Assembly: GCA_963757945.1 (NCBI GenBank)
Contig: CAVWTN010000001.1
Coordinates: 62,001-126,000 of the forward strand
Direction: 5' to 3'
Length of the DNA: 64,000 nucleotides
Source of the DNA: CAVWTN01 sp963757945
GTDB lineage: Bacteria > Vulcanimicrobiota > Vulcanimicrobiia > Vulcanimicrobiales > Vulcanimicrobiaceae
Position numbers and translations under genes: made by a program. Below the pieces are notes generated by a model that was given only the letters and a program-made list of their open reading frames with translations, was not told the DNA's origin and ran no database searches. Shown in pieces: positions 8,722 through 16,884 of the stretch. Within the stretch, counting starts at the first letter, position 1. Each line of letters opens with the position of its first letter.

Positions 8722-9858
8722 TTAGTGGAAATACGCAAACTTCCCGTTCTTGACTTGCAGGATCGCACTGGCCGCGCGCACGTCGCGCGTCGGCTCGAAG
8801 GCGATCGGTCCAAGCACGGTCGCAATGACCGGCAGCTTCTTGAGCGTGCTGCAGAACGCGTCGGGGCTCGTCGCGCCCGCCTTCACCGCGACCGCCGCGA
8901 CCTGCGCCGCGGCGTAGGCCTGCGCCGCGAACTGGTCGGGGCCGGTGCCGAACTTCTTCGTGTATCGATCGACGAAGGCTTTGTTGCCGGTGAAGTTGTT
9001 CCCGAGGTAATACGCGGCGCCGACGATGACGTTCTCCGCGGCGGGGCCCGCGAGTTCGAACAGCTTCGGCGAGTTCAGGCCGTTGCCGCCGACGATGTGC
9101 GCGGTGATGCCGGTTTGTTTTGCCTGTGAGAGGATCTTCACCGCTTCGGCAAGCAGCGCGCCGACGACGAGCAGGTCCGGCTTCTTGTCGGCGATCTTCG
9201 TGAGCTGCGCCTTGAAATCGGCGTCTCCCGTATGATACGTCTCGACGTCGATCAGGTCGATGTGATTCTTCGCGAGCACGTCCTTGAAGATCTCGTAGTC
9301 CGTCTTGCTGAACTGGTTGTCGTCGCCGTAGATGATCGCCGCGGTCTTCGGTTTGAGGCTCTTGGCGATTTTGGCGATCGCTTCGGGGACGACTTGCTCT
9401 TCGGCGAGCGAATCGCGGAAGACGCAGGGACCTTGCGCCGTGATCCCTTGCGCGGTGTTCGAGATCGCGAGAATCGGCAGCCCCGCCTTCACCGCGATCG
9501 GATCGGCCTTCTTGGCCTCGCTCGAGAGCGTGGGGCCGATCAGGAGCGCCGTGCCGTCGGTCGTGAACTTCTGGGTCAGCGTCACGACTTGCGCCGGATC
9601 GCTTGCGCCGTCTTGCACGTCGAATTGGAGCGTCGCGCCGCCGGCATCGATTCTGCCGGCCGCGAGGTCTTCGGCGGCGAGGTCGAACGCGTTTTTCTGG
9701 GCGGTCCCGTATGCTCCCGCGGAGCCCGTCACGTCGGCGATCACGCCGATCTTGACGGTCTTGCCCGCCTGCGGACCGGATGCCGCGAGTGCGCCGCCGC
9801 ACGCGAGCGCGGCGACGAGTCCCGCAGCGATGACGGAGGATAATCTCACAGAATACAT
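8722..9858 (-). CDS. livJ: Branched-chain amino-acid-type ABC transporter binding protein
   Basis: The periplasmic binding protein of the liv operon has 378 aa, with a Sec signal peptide over about residues 1-25 (hydrophobic core IAAGLVAALACGG, likely cleavage after ALA). The mature domain begins VKIGVIADVTGSAGAYG, the first strand and ligand loop of type I binding folds, and continues with GPTLSSEAKKADPI and the hinge near AIIYGDDNQF. It is first in the operon, so the promoter should lie in the 79 bases towards 9937. It is quite different from the orphan binding protein at 2.4-3.8 kb. Confidence 0.92.
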   Translation of the reverse strand: MYSVRLSSVIAAGLVAALACGGALAASGPQAGKTVKIGVIADVTGSAGAYGTAQKNAFDLAAEDLAAGRIDAGGATLQFDVQDGASDPAQVVTLTQKFTTDGTALLIGPTLSSEAKKADPIAVKAGLPILAISNTAQGITAQGPCVFRDSLAEEQVVPEAIAKIAKSLKPKTAAIIYGDDNQFSKTDYEIFKDVLAKNHIDLIDVETYHTGDADFKAQLTKIADKKPDLLVVGALLAEAVKILSQAKQTGITAHIVGGNGLNSPKLFELAGPAAENVIVGAAYYLGNNFTGNKAFVDRYTKKFGTGPDQFAAQAYAAAQVAAVAVKAGATSPDAFCSTLKKLPVIATVLGPIAFEPTRDVRAASAILQVKNGKFAYFH

Positions 9859-9937
9859 CTCCTACGCTGATGCGCCGCATCGCAAATGGCTGCGAGCGGA
9901 CTGACCCAGCGCCGTTTGCTTGCGGGCTGCGCCGTTC

Positions 9938-10726
9938 CTACAACAGCGGCCGCAGCGCGCGCATGAATGCGCCGAAGCGCGCGTCCGCCTCCGGCGACGA
10001 CGGAAGGGCGGTGTAGACGACCAGAAGATAGCGCGGCCCGCCGGCGGTCTGGAGAATTCCGCCGTCATGCGAGACCTCGTCGGTGTCGCCGGTCTTGTGC
10101 GCGAAGCGATCGCCCGCTTCCAGGCCCCCGCTGAGCTTGTCGTTCCATTCTTGCCCGGCGAGCGCGCTTTCGAGCCAATCGCTCCCGGCCAGCTCGCGCC
10201 GCTCGATCGCGGCGAAGAGCCGGGCCGCATCCGAGGCGGGATGGCTGTTGCGGCCGGTGGCCTGCGGGTCCTCGATCAGCGGAAGACTCCCGGAGACCTT
10301 TCGCCGCACGGCTGTCCGAGTGAGCCCGATCTCGCGGCAGAACGCGCTGATGCGCGCGCGGCCGAGGAGATCGATCAGCACGTTCGTCGCGACGTTGTCC
10401 GAGCGAACGAGCATCAGCCGGGCGAGTTCCTCCAGCGTCGCTTCGTACCCCGGCACGAAGGGCGAGGGCTTGTCGTTCGCGGTCATGTTCGCCGCCGTGA
10501 CCGTGACGCGCTCGCCGGGTTCGTGCTCGCCGCTCGCCCAGGCCGCGGCGAGGCAGGCGGCGATCGGGGTCTTGATCATGCTCGCGGGGTAGCGCTCGGC
10601 ATCCGCGTCCAGGCGCACGGCGGCAGCCTCCCCCTCCGGCGCGCCGCTCCGTTCGAGCACGATCGAGGCGCCGGAAAGCCCCGCGGTTCGAGCGAACCGG
10701 GCGACCGTCTGCGGATCGAGCGGCAT
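9938..10726 (-). CDS. Serine beta-lactamase-like hydrolase (class A fold), no signal peptide
   Basis: A 262-aa protein of the penicillin-recognising serine-hydrolase fold. The motifs are in the right order: S49-M-I-K52 (SxxK), S109-D-N111 (SDN) and K211-T-G213. An acidic omega-loop region carries IEDPQATGRN (151-160), so a Glu near 152 and Asn160 could play the class A E166/N170 roles, with unusual spacing. Class A enzymes are normally exported, but no signal sequence follows the chosen ATG or any upstream start. It may be a cytoplasmic esterase or peptidase, or it may be exported by another route. It diverges from the STAS/tetR/emrA operon and its start lies beside operator-like palindromes. 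Activity on beta-lactams is not established. Confidence 0.75.
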   Translation of the reverse strand: MPLDPQTVARFARTAGLSGASIVLERSGAPEGEAAAVRLDADAERYPASMIKTPIAACLAAAWASGEHEPGERVTVTAANMTANDKPSPFVPGYEATLEELARLMLVRSDNVATNVLIDLLGRARISAFCREIGLTRTAVRRKVSGSLPLIEDPQATGRNSHPASDAARLFAAIERRELAGSDWLESALAGQEWNDKLSGGLEAGDRFAHKTGDTDEVSHDGGILQTAGGPRYLLVVYTALPSSPEADARFGAFMRALRPLL

Positions 10727-10739
10727 CAGCCGGCCTGCA

Positions 10740-10800
10740 TGCAAGTACTCACTTGCATCTCCGCGCCCGGTCTGGTACCATGCGTGTAAGCACTTGCACG
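10740..10800 (+). promoter_or_regulatory. Promoter flanked by two operator-like palindromes
   Basis: A -35 box TTGCAT (10753-10758) and a -10 box TACCAT (10776-10781) are separated by 17 bases. Palindrome 1 (10740-10757) is TGCAAGT-ACTC-ACTTGCA and overlaps the -35 box. Palindrome 2 (10783-10800), CGTGTAAG-CA-CTTGCACG, follows the -10 box. The two share GTAnnCACTTGCA. This arrangement suits autorepression by the TetR encoded third in line, and could also affect the divergent hydrolase. Confidence 0.6.
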
Positions 10801-10838
10801 AACTGAACAGTTCAACGAAAGATCCTTTGAGCGAAGAG

Positions 10839-11843
10839 ATGAGCGTAAATGAGCCGCTGCGCCTGACCGGCCCCCTCACGGCGGAGACCTTGGCTTCGTT
10901 GCGCGCTGCCCTGGCGGGCAAGCGCGAGTTGACGCTCGATATCGATGCTCTGCCGGCGTTGGATTCCCCGGCCATTGCCGGCTTGATCGTGCTGCTGCGG
11001 GAGGCCCGCGAACGGGGCGTCGGCTTGCGCTTGGCCGTGACCCGGCCGAACCTGCTGGAGACGCTGCGCGTCACCGGGCTCGACCGGGTGTTCAAGTTTG
11101 CCGACGTCACGCCCGCCGTCCGCCCGGCCCCGGCGGCGAAGCTCCCGGCCACGGGCACCCGGCGGCTGCTCGCGTCGATCTTGGGCTTCGTGCTGTGCAC
11201 GATGTTGGCGGCTGCGCCGTTCGGCGCGCACGGCCGGGCCTCGGCTCAGACCGAACTCGCTCCGGAACTGACGGCCGCGGAGATCATCGCGAAGATCACC
11301 GACCAGAACCCTTCGATGCAGAGTTACGAAGCGCGCGTCGCCGTCGATTTTCGGCTGAAGTCGTTTCCGTATTTCGCGCAGCACCTCGATGGGTCGACGT
11401 ATTTCAAGCGGCCGGACAACTTCGAAGTCGTCTTCGATCGCGTTCCCTCGTACGCGAAGGGCTTTGAGAAGATGTATTCGGATATCGGGGATCCGACGAA
11501 TTGGCACAAACGCTTCGAGATCGTCCGAGCCGGCGAGCACACGATCGACGGGCATCGCGACATCGTCCTGCGGCTGACCTTGATCCAGCGAGGAATGATC
11601 GATCACGAAGACGTGCTGGTCGATCCCGTCAAGTGGCACATCGACGAAATGCGCTGGTTCTACTACAACGGCGGCTTCATCTCGATGACGCAAGAGTTCC
11701 GGCAGGAAGGCGAGTTCATGGTGCTCGCGGCGCAGCACGCGACGATCCGGATCCCGCACGTGAGCGCCGCCGCGGAGGCTGCCTACCGCGATTATCACAC
11801 GAACGTCGCGATCGACGACGCCGTGTTCACGAAGGCGCGCTAG
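10839..11843 (+). CDS. STAS-domain / LolA-like lipoprotein-carrier fusion
   Basis: This 334-aa protein appears to join two folds. Residues 1-90 match a STAS domain: LTGPLTAETLASLRAALAG, then LTLDIDALPALDSPAIAGL with the D-S-x-A site, and NLLETLRVTGLDRVFKFAD. A Pro/Ala linker leads to one hydrophobic segment (about 110-128, LLASILGFVLCTMLAAAPFG). The rest, facing outside, resembles outer-membrane lipoprotein-sorting (LolA/LolB-like) proteins: IIAKITDQNPSMQSYEARV, then GSTYFKRPDNFEVVF. ATG 10839 was preferred to the earlier in-frame TTG because STAS homology begins just after it. It leads the operon with tetR (3-base gap), emrA and tolC. The role is unknown; carriage of a lipid or lipoprotein linked to the efflux system is speculation. 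Confidence 0.72.
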   Translation: MSVNEPLRLTGPLTAETLASLRAALAGKRELTLDIDALPALDSPAIAGLIVLLREARERGVGLRLAVTRPNLLETLRVTGLDRVFKFADVTPAVRPAPAAKLPATGTRRLLASILGFVLCTMLAAAPFGAHGRASAQTELAPELTAAEIIAKITDQNPSMQSYEARVAVDFRLKSFPYFAQHLDGSTYFKRPDNFEVVFDRVPSYAKGFEKMYSDIGDPTNWHKRFEIVRAGEHTIDGHRDIVLRLTLIQRGMIDHEDVLVDPVKWHIDEMRWFYYNGGFISMTQEFRQEGEFMVLAAQHATIRIPHVSAAAEAAYRDYHTNVAIDDAVFTKAR

Positions 11844-11846
11844 CTG

Positions 11847-12449
11847 ATGTCGATGCTCGAGGGTCCAGCGAAGCATTCGGTTGAAGAAACGCGCCGGCGC
11901 ATCATCGCGGCTACGCGTGAGGTCTACGCTTGCAAAGGCGCGCGCGGAACGACCACGCGCGAGGTCGCGGATCGCGCCGGCGTGAACGAGGCGACGCTCT
12001 TCCGGCACTTTGGAACGAAGAACGCGCTGATGGACGCGATGCGCGAGCACTACGCTTCGGTGGGCGAATTGCGCGATGCGATCGCCCAGCTTTCGGGCTC
12101 GCTCGATGAGGATCTGCGCGCGATCGGCCGCCAGTTCTTCGATCACATGATGCGTAATCGCGATTTGATCCGGATGTCGCTGGCGGAGGCGTCGAGCGAC
12201 CCCGAATCCTGCTCCTCGACGATGCGCTTTCCGCGCGCGAAGTTCGACGTGCTTTCCGAGTTCTTCCGCGCTCGGATCGCTGCGGGCGAGCTGCGCGGCG
12301 ACCCCGAATGGCTCGCGGGTTGCTTCATGAGCGTTATGTTTGCCGCAGCGTGCGGCAAGCATATCTGGACCGGGAACGACAACCCGATAACCGACAGCCT
12401 GGTCGACCTGTGGGTCGAGACTTTCTTGAACGGAGTACGAGCACACTGA
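11847..12449 (+). CDS. TetR/AcrR-family transcriptional regulator
   Basis: A 200-aa regulator whose DNA-binding domain covers residues 14-60 (TRRRIIAATREVYACKGARG, then TTREVADRAGVNEATLFRHF), with the typical TLFRHFGTKNALMDAM end. The remainder is the helical ligand-binding part. It is translationally coupled to emrA by a one-base TGATG overlap, so it probably represses its own efflux operon through the two palindromes at 10740-10800. Confidence 0.9.
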   Translation: MSMLEGPAKHSVEETRRRIIAATREVYACKGARGTTTREVADRAGVNEATLFRHFGTKNALMDAMREHYASVGELRDAIAQLSGSLDEDLRAIGRQFFDHMMRNRDLIRMSLAEASSDPESCSSTMRFPRAKFDVLSEFFRARIAAGELRGDPEWLAGCFMSVMFAAACGKHIWTGNDNPITDSLVDLWVETFLNGVRAH

Positions 12450-13825
12450 TGGCTACGCAAACGGTGCCCGGAGCGGGCACGGGGCCGGGTCCCGCGCCGA
12501 ATTTCGAGGCGCCCTCGATCGCCGCCGAGCGCAGCGGCCCCCCGCGCCGGGTGATCCTCGGCGTCGGAGCGGTCGTGCTCCTGCTCGCGCTCGTGTTCGG
12601 CGTTCGCTACTTGCTGTTCGCTACGACGCACGAGACGACCGACGACGCGAAGATCGACACCGACCAGATCACGGTGACGAGCAAGATCTCCGAACGGGTC
12701 GCGCAAGTGTTGGTCTCGGCGGACCAGCCGGTCCGCAAGGGCCAGCTCCTCGTCCGCCTCGACGATGCGGACGAAACGCAGCGGCTCGCCTCGGCAAAGG
12801 CCGTGCGCGACGCCCAACTTGCCTCGCTCCACGCGGCCGAAGCGACGCTCGCGCTCACGCGCGATCAGGTCGCAGCCCAGCAGATCCAGACTCGCGGCAG
12901 CGTCGCCCAGGCGCAAGCGGCGATCACGAGCGCATCGGAACAAGCGAAGGCGCAGCAGAACCAGATCGCCGTCGCGCAGGCCGGCATCGATGCGGCCGTC
13001 GCGCAATTGCGCGCCGCGCAGGACGGCGTCCCCGCGGCCGCCGAGAACCTGCGCAAGGCGCAGGCCGACCTGGCGCGCGCGCAGTCGCTCGTCTCGAGCG
13101 GCGATATCGCGAAGGCTCAGCTCGACGCGGCGAGCGCAGTGGCGGCGGGCGCCCAAGCGAGCTACCGTCAAGCCCAGGCTAACGTGACCGCGGCGCAGGC
13201 GAACGTTGCCTCCGCTCGCGAGCGGCTGATCGCGCAGCGCGCGACGTCGGGGAGTTCGCAGGCGCAGGTCGGCGTGCAGGAGGGCTCCCTCACGACGGCC
13301 GAGGGCCGGCTCGCCGAGGTCGCCTCGCCGAGCCGCGTGGTCGCCGCGCAAGCGGCCGTCGAGGGCGCGCGCGCGCAGCTTGCGACCGCGCAGGCGCAGC
13401 TTTCAACCGCCGAGCAGCAACTCGCCTACACGCGCATCAAGGCGCCCGTCGACGGCCACGTCGGCGCGAAGAACATCGAAGTCGGGCAGACCGTGGCCCC
13501 GGGGCAATCGCTGCTGGCGGTGATCCCCGAGAACAACATCTACGTCACGGCAAATTTCAAAGAGACGCAACTCGGCGCGATGAAGGCCGGGCTGTCCGCG
13601 GAGATCACGGTCGATGCGTACAAGGGCGTCACGTTCAAGGGGCACGTCGATTCGATTTCGCCCGCGTCGCAGAACACGTTCTCGATCATTCCGGCACAGA
13701 ACGCGACCGGGAACTTCGTGAAGGTGACGCAGCGCGTTCCCGTTCGCATCCTGTTCGACGATCCCGACCCGGCGTATGCGCTGCGGCCGGGCATGTCGGT
13801 CGAGACAGCCGTCAAGGTGAAGTAG
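12449..13825 (+). CDS. emrA: EmrA/HlyD-family periplasmic adaptor protein
   Basis: Membrane-fusion protein of a tripartite efflux system, 458 aa. An N-terminal membrane anchor lies at about 35-56 (VILGVGAVVLLLALVFG). The first lipoyl half-motif is TTDDAKIDTDQITVTSKISE, a hallmark of EmrA. A very long Ala/Gln-rich coiled-coil hairpin spans about 105-320, then the second lipoyl half YTRIKAPVDGHVGAKNIEVG and a beta-barrel (VTANFKETQLGAMKAG). The coiled coil is longer than in E. coli EmrA (390 aa). The start ATG overlaps the tetR stop. Its exporter partner is not in this operon; the EmrB-like protein at 1-1373 is a candidate. Confidence 0.9.
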   Translation: MATQTVPGAGTGPGPAPNFEAPSIAAERSGPPRRVILGVGAVVLLLALVFGVRYLLFATTHETTDDAKIDTDQITVTSKISERVAQVLVSADQPVRKGQLLVRLDDADETQRLASAKAVRDAQLASLHAAEATLALTRDQVAAQQIQTRGSVAQAQAAITSASEQAKAQQNQIAVAQAGIDAAVAQLRAAQDGVPAAAENLRKAQADLARAQSLVSSGDIAKAQLDAASAVAAGAQASYRQAQANVTAAQANVASARERLIAQRATSGSSQAQVGVQEGSLTTAEGRLAEVASPSRVVAAQAAVEGARAQLATAQAQLSTAEQQLAYTRIKAPVDGHVGAKNIEVGQTVAPGQSLLAVIPENNIYVTANFKETQLGAMKAGLSAEITVDAYKGVTFKGHVDSISPASQNTFSIIPAQNATGNFVKVTQRVPVRILFDDPDPAYALRPGMSVETAVKVK

Positions 13826-13915
13826 AGCGCCTTCGCACGGACCGCGCCTGTTTTGTTCTTGCGCCGTCCAGGCGGACGGCGAGTCGGCCCCGGTACAAGA
13901 GGAGATCCACGTTTC

Positions 13916-15769
13916 ATGCTTGCCCGTCTCGGTCCGTTCGCGGCCGTCCCCGTTCTAGCACTTGCGCTCGCGGCCCCAAGCGCGGCGGCGCCGGCCCCCG
14001 GTCCAGCCCCGAGCCCGCAGGCGACCCCCGGCCCCGCGACGAGCCCGCAGGCCGTCCCAGCGCCCTCGGCGAGCCCGTCGGCCGCCGTCCTTCCGGCCGT
14101 CCCGTCCGTCGAACCGTCGTTCCGCCCTGAGTTCTCGACTTGGCCTTCGGGCGAACTCGCGGGCGTCGCGCAGCAGCCGTTCGTCGGGCTCTCCCTGCAG
14201 GACGCGCTCGCAATGGCGCTCGCAAAGAACACGGATCTCGGCGTCGCGGCCTCGTCGCGGAAGATCGCGGGCTTCCAAATCGTCGCCGCCAAGGGCGCGT
14301 ACGACCTGCGCTTCCAGATCGTGCCGAGTTACACGTATTCGAAGAGCGCGCCGGAAAATGCGTTTGCCGCCGCCGCCGACGGGGGGCCGGTCACGCAGTC
14401 GACGTTCGGCGCCAGCGCTACGCTGAGCGGGCAGACGGGCGCCGGCACGCGCTACTCGTTAGGCACGAGCGCGACGCGGATCAACAACAACAACGCGTCC
14501 AACAGCTTCGACCCGATCTACACGACGGCGCTCTCGCTCAACCTGACGCAACCGCTGTTGCGCGGCGCGAAGATCGACGATTCCCGTCGCGCCTTGCAGC
14601 TCGCGAGGATCGGCGCCGATCAGTCCGGCGACGCGTTGCTGCTCTCGAGCTCAAACGTGATCGCAGCGACGCAGAACGCCTATTACGATCTGATCGCAGC
14701 CTGGCGGAACCTCGCGATTCAAGAGGACGCGCTGCGGCAAGCACGCGCGCAGAGTGAAAGCAACGCGCGGCTCGTCAAGCAGGGCCAAGTCGCCTCGGTC
14801 GACGTCGTCGAATCCGACAATCAAGTCAACATCTTCCAGGACAACGTGTTCTCGGCGCTCCAGAACATCGAGAGTTTGCAGAACGCGCTCAAGACGCTCG
14901 TCCTCGGCGACCCGGCCGATCCGATTTGGAACGCGAACCTGGTTCCGACCTCCACGCTGGGCGAGCTCCCCGCCGATCGGAACGTGACGGATATCGTCGT
15001 CGCGGCGTTGCGGAACCGGCCGGAGATCGCGCAATTGCGCGCGCAGCGGCGCAGCGCCGAGGTCAACCTCACGTACGCGAAGGATCAGACCAAGCCCCAA
15101 GTCGACCTACAGCTCGGCTATACGGCGAACGGCTTTGCGGGCACGCCGACGAGCGTGCTTGCGAACCCGCTCACTGCGGCGTTCGGGCCGCAGGTCGTTG
15201 CGATCAATCAGCTGATCGGCATCGCCAATGCGGGCTTGCCCCCGGCCCAGCAGCTCGCGCCCGTGACCTTAGCGCTTCCGGTCGCGCCGGGATATACGAA
15301 CGGGAAGCTCGGCCAAGCCTACACGAACATGTTCGATAACCGCTTCCCGCAGATCTCGTTACAGGCGGTCGTCGCGCTGCCGCTACGCGACCGGACGGCG
15401 GAGGCGAACGCGGCGGCGGCGGCGGAGGCCGTCCACTCGGTCGAACTTCAGCAGGTCGGCTTGATCCAGCGCTTGCAGGCCGAGGCGCGTAACGCCGTCC
15501 AGGGATACCGTTCAGCGCGCTCGCGGCTGGCCGCGGCGACGGCGGGTCGCGTCGCGGCGGAGGCTGTGTTCGCGAGCGAGCAACGGAAGTTCACCGCCGG
15601 TCAATCGACGACGTTCTTGGTCCTGCAGCGCGAGGTCAATCTGGCGAATAGCCGCGGGCGCGAATTGCAGGCCCAGACCGATCTGTTCAAGGCCGTCGTC
15701 GAACTCGATCGCGTCAGCGGCACGATCCTCTCGCGCAACGGGATCGATACGTCGTCGCTGACGCGTTAG
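13916..15769 (+). CDS. TolC-family outer-membrane efflux protein
   Basis: Outer-membrane channel component, 617 aa. AGAGGAG about 11 bases before the ATG fixes the start. A Sec signal peptide (residues 1-27, VPVLALALAAPSAAA) is followed by a Pro/Ala/Ser linker of about 40 residues. Two OEP repeats follow: the first includes VGLSLQDALAMALAKNTDLG and the second NRPEIAQLRAQRRSAEVNLT. Long helices end near GQSTTFLVLQREVNLANSRG. The linker and an internal Gly/Pro/Ala insertion make it longer than E. coli TolC (about 490 aa). It closes the efflux operon, 90 bases after emrA. Confidence 0.88.
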   Translation: MLARLGPFAAVPVLALALAAPSAAAPAPGPAPSPQATPGPATSPQAVPAPSASPSAAVLPAVPSVEPSFRPEFSTWPSGELAGVAQQPFVGLSLQDALAMALAKNTDLGVAASSRKIAGFQIVAAKGAYDLRFQIVPSYTYSKSAPENAFAAAADGGPVTQSTFGASATLSGQTGAGTRYSLGTSATRINNNNASNSFDPIYTTALSLNLTQPLLRGAKIDDSRRALQLARIGADQSGDALLLSSSNVIAATQNAYYDLIAAWRNLAIQEDALRQARAQSESNARLVKQGQVASVDVVESDNQVNIFQDNVFSALQNIESLQNALKTLVLGDPADPIWNANLVPTSTLGELPADRNVTDIVVAALRNRPEIAQLRAQRRSAEVNLTYAKDQTKPQVDLQLGYTANGFAGTPTSVLANPLTAAFGPQVVAINQLIGIANAGLPPAQQLAPVTLALPVAPGYTNGKLGQAYTNMFDNRFPQISLQAVVALPLRDRTAEANAAAAAEAVHSVELQQVGLIQRLQAEARNAVQGYRSARSRLAAATAGRVAAEAVFASEQRKFTAGQSTTFLVLQREVNLANSRGRELQAQTDLFKAVVELDRVSGTILSRNGIDTSSLTR

Positions 15770-15801
15770 GCCGGCGGCGGGTGAGAGCCGCGGCCTAACG
15801 C
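15763..15801. terminator. Strong hairpin between convergent genes
   Basis: GCGTTAGGCC plus GCGGC on the left pairs with GCCGC plus GGCCTAACGC on the right, with one bulged base and an 8-base loop. The tolC stop codon lies inside the stem. No T-run follows, so it is only a candidate bidirectional terminator or 3'-end stabiliser. Confidence 0.5.
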
Positions 15802-15809
15802 GCAGGCCC

Positions 15810-16532
15810 TCAGCGCGGCGAAGGCGTTGCGCAGGGCGCGGGTAGAACCTCGACGTTCGGGCGGAACAGCGAGCGGCCGTACGGGGCCGGACTCGGGCTC
15901 GGACTTGGACTCGGTTCGACCAGCGCCGGCGGCAGCGGTGCGCCGGCGGGGAAATCGCCCGGCGCCGGCGGCGCCGTCGGGCAGGGGAGCGGATCCGCGT
16001 AATAGTGCTCGGTGAAACCGGCATCGACGTCGTTGCGGATCTGCTTCGCAAAGTACGTCTCCGGATATCTCTTCAGGATCAGCTGCATGTACGCCCACGA
16101 CTTCTCTTGAGCCGGCTTCGTCCAGATTTTCCGGTAGACCAGCACGGCCAGATAGTACGAGTGGGCGAGCTGCGGATCGCGCGGGTACTCCGCCGCCCAT
16201 GCTTCGAGCGAATCGTCGGCATAGTTCACTTTGTTGACGATCGATGGATCGGTCGTGTGGTCGCCCGCCCGAAGCGCCTCGAATCGCAGCGTGTTGTCGA
16301 TCCCGAGAAAACTCATCTTGAGGCGCCCGAAATAGTGGTCGGCGGGGGCCGAGTTCTTGAACCGCTCGCGGCGGAGCCGCTCGTACTGCGAGAGCGCAGG
16401 GCTCGCCGCGGGTCGCGGAGCGGCGGTCGCCGCGGCGGTGGCGGCCGCGGCCGCGGCGGGTGCCGTACAGGCGGCCCAAGGAGCCGCGAGGAGGCACATG
16501 GCGGCGCACGTGTAGGCTGATTGTCGTATCAC
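15810..16532 (-). CDS. Secreted hypothetical protein with Pro-rich tail
   Basis: No family recognised. From the GTG at 16532 (AGGGA five bases upstream) the protein has 240 aa. It carries an N-terminal export signal (YTCAAMCLLAAPWAACTA), whose cysteines could form a lipobox, and an Ala/Thr/Pro stretch. A conserved-looking helical core of about 120 residues follows (SQYERLRRERFKNSAPADHY, later YYLAVLVYRKIWTKPAQEKS and MQLILKRYPETYFAKQI), reminiscent of TPR-like helical proteins. The C-terminal quarter contains PSPSPSPSPAP repeats. It converges on tolC. Confidence 0.65.
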   Translation of the reverse strand: MIRQSAYTCAAMCLLAAPWAACTAPAAAAAATAAATAAPRPAASPALSQYERLRRERFKNSAPADHYFGRLKMSFLGIDNTLRFEALRAGDHTTDPSIVNKVNYADDSLEAWAAEYPRDPQLAHSYYLAVLVYRKIWTKPAQEKSWAYMQLILKRYPETYFAKQIRNDVDAGFTEHYYADPLPCPTAPPAPGDFPAGAPLPPALVEPSPSPSPSPAPYGRSLFRPNVEVLPAPCATPSPR

Positions 16533-16666
16533 GTTCCCTAGGATACCCGTCCGGACGGATGGAGTCCCGGGGAGACGCCTGAAAAACCTGTGGACGTTAG
16601 GCTGGCCTAGGGGTTCTTTTAGGGGCGTGGAACTTTTTGGGGTCGGGGACGGTCCCACGGAGCAGA

Positions 16667-16685
16667 ACCGGCGCGCCGCGCCGGT
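16667..16685. repeat. Perfect 19-base inverted repeat
   Basis: ACCGGCGCG-C-CGCGCCGGT lies 41 bases before the start of the small gene at 16727, in a 194-base gap that also holds the 12-base palindrome CCGTCCGGACGG (16547-16558). It may be a regulator site or an RNA hairpin in the leader. Confidence 0.5.
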
Positions 16686-16726
16686 CGCAGGCGGCGAAGA
16701 CGCCCTTTCAAGGAGGCTCCCCCACC

Positions 16727-16879
16727 ATGTCCGACGACGCAGCGATCGAAAGAGATCAGCTCGCCGAACGAGCTTTCCAGCGTGAGATCAGCGCTCTCCG
16801 CCAGGAACTCGCCAACTATCAGCGTGGGCTGGACGCGCAGATCGAATCGCATTTCGCTTCGACCGAGCGCGCCTCCTAA
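16727..16879 (+). CDS. Small charged hypothetical protein (50 aa)
   Basis: A very strong ribosome-binding site, AAGGAGG, lies 10 bases before the ATG. The 50-residue product is highly charged and predicted helical, probably a short coiled coil (ERDQLAERAFQREISALRQE). It stands alone on the plus strand between two minus-strand genes and ends 5 bases from the pgl stop. No homologue was recognised, but the site quality argues for a real, well-translated gene. Confidence 0.62.
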   Translation: MSDDAAIERDQLAERAFQREISALRQELANYQRGLDAQIESHFASTERAS

Positions 16880-16884
16880 GACAT

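Noticed and set aside
8066..9880. 604-residue minus-strand frame across livH and livJ
   Set aside because: Arg-rich shadow frame overlapping two well-supported genes; no domain seen.
10812..12446. 544-residue minus-strand frame
   Set aside because: Antisense to the STAS/LolA and tetR genes, with composition typical of a shadow frame.
15810..16000. CRISPR-like or tandem-repeat signal
   Set aside because: The repetition is a short Ser-Pro coding repeat. No direct repeats with spacers were seen anywhere in the window.
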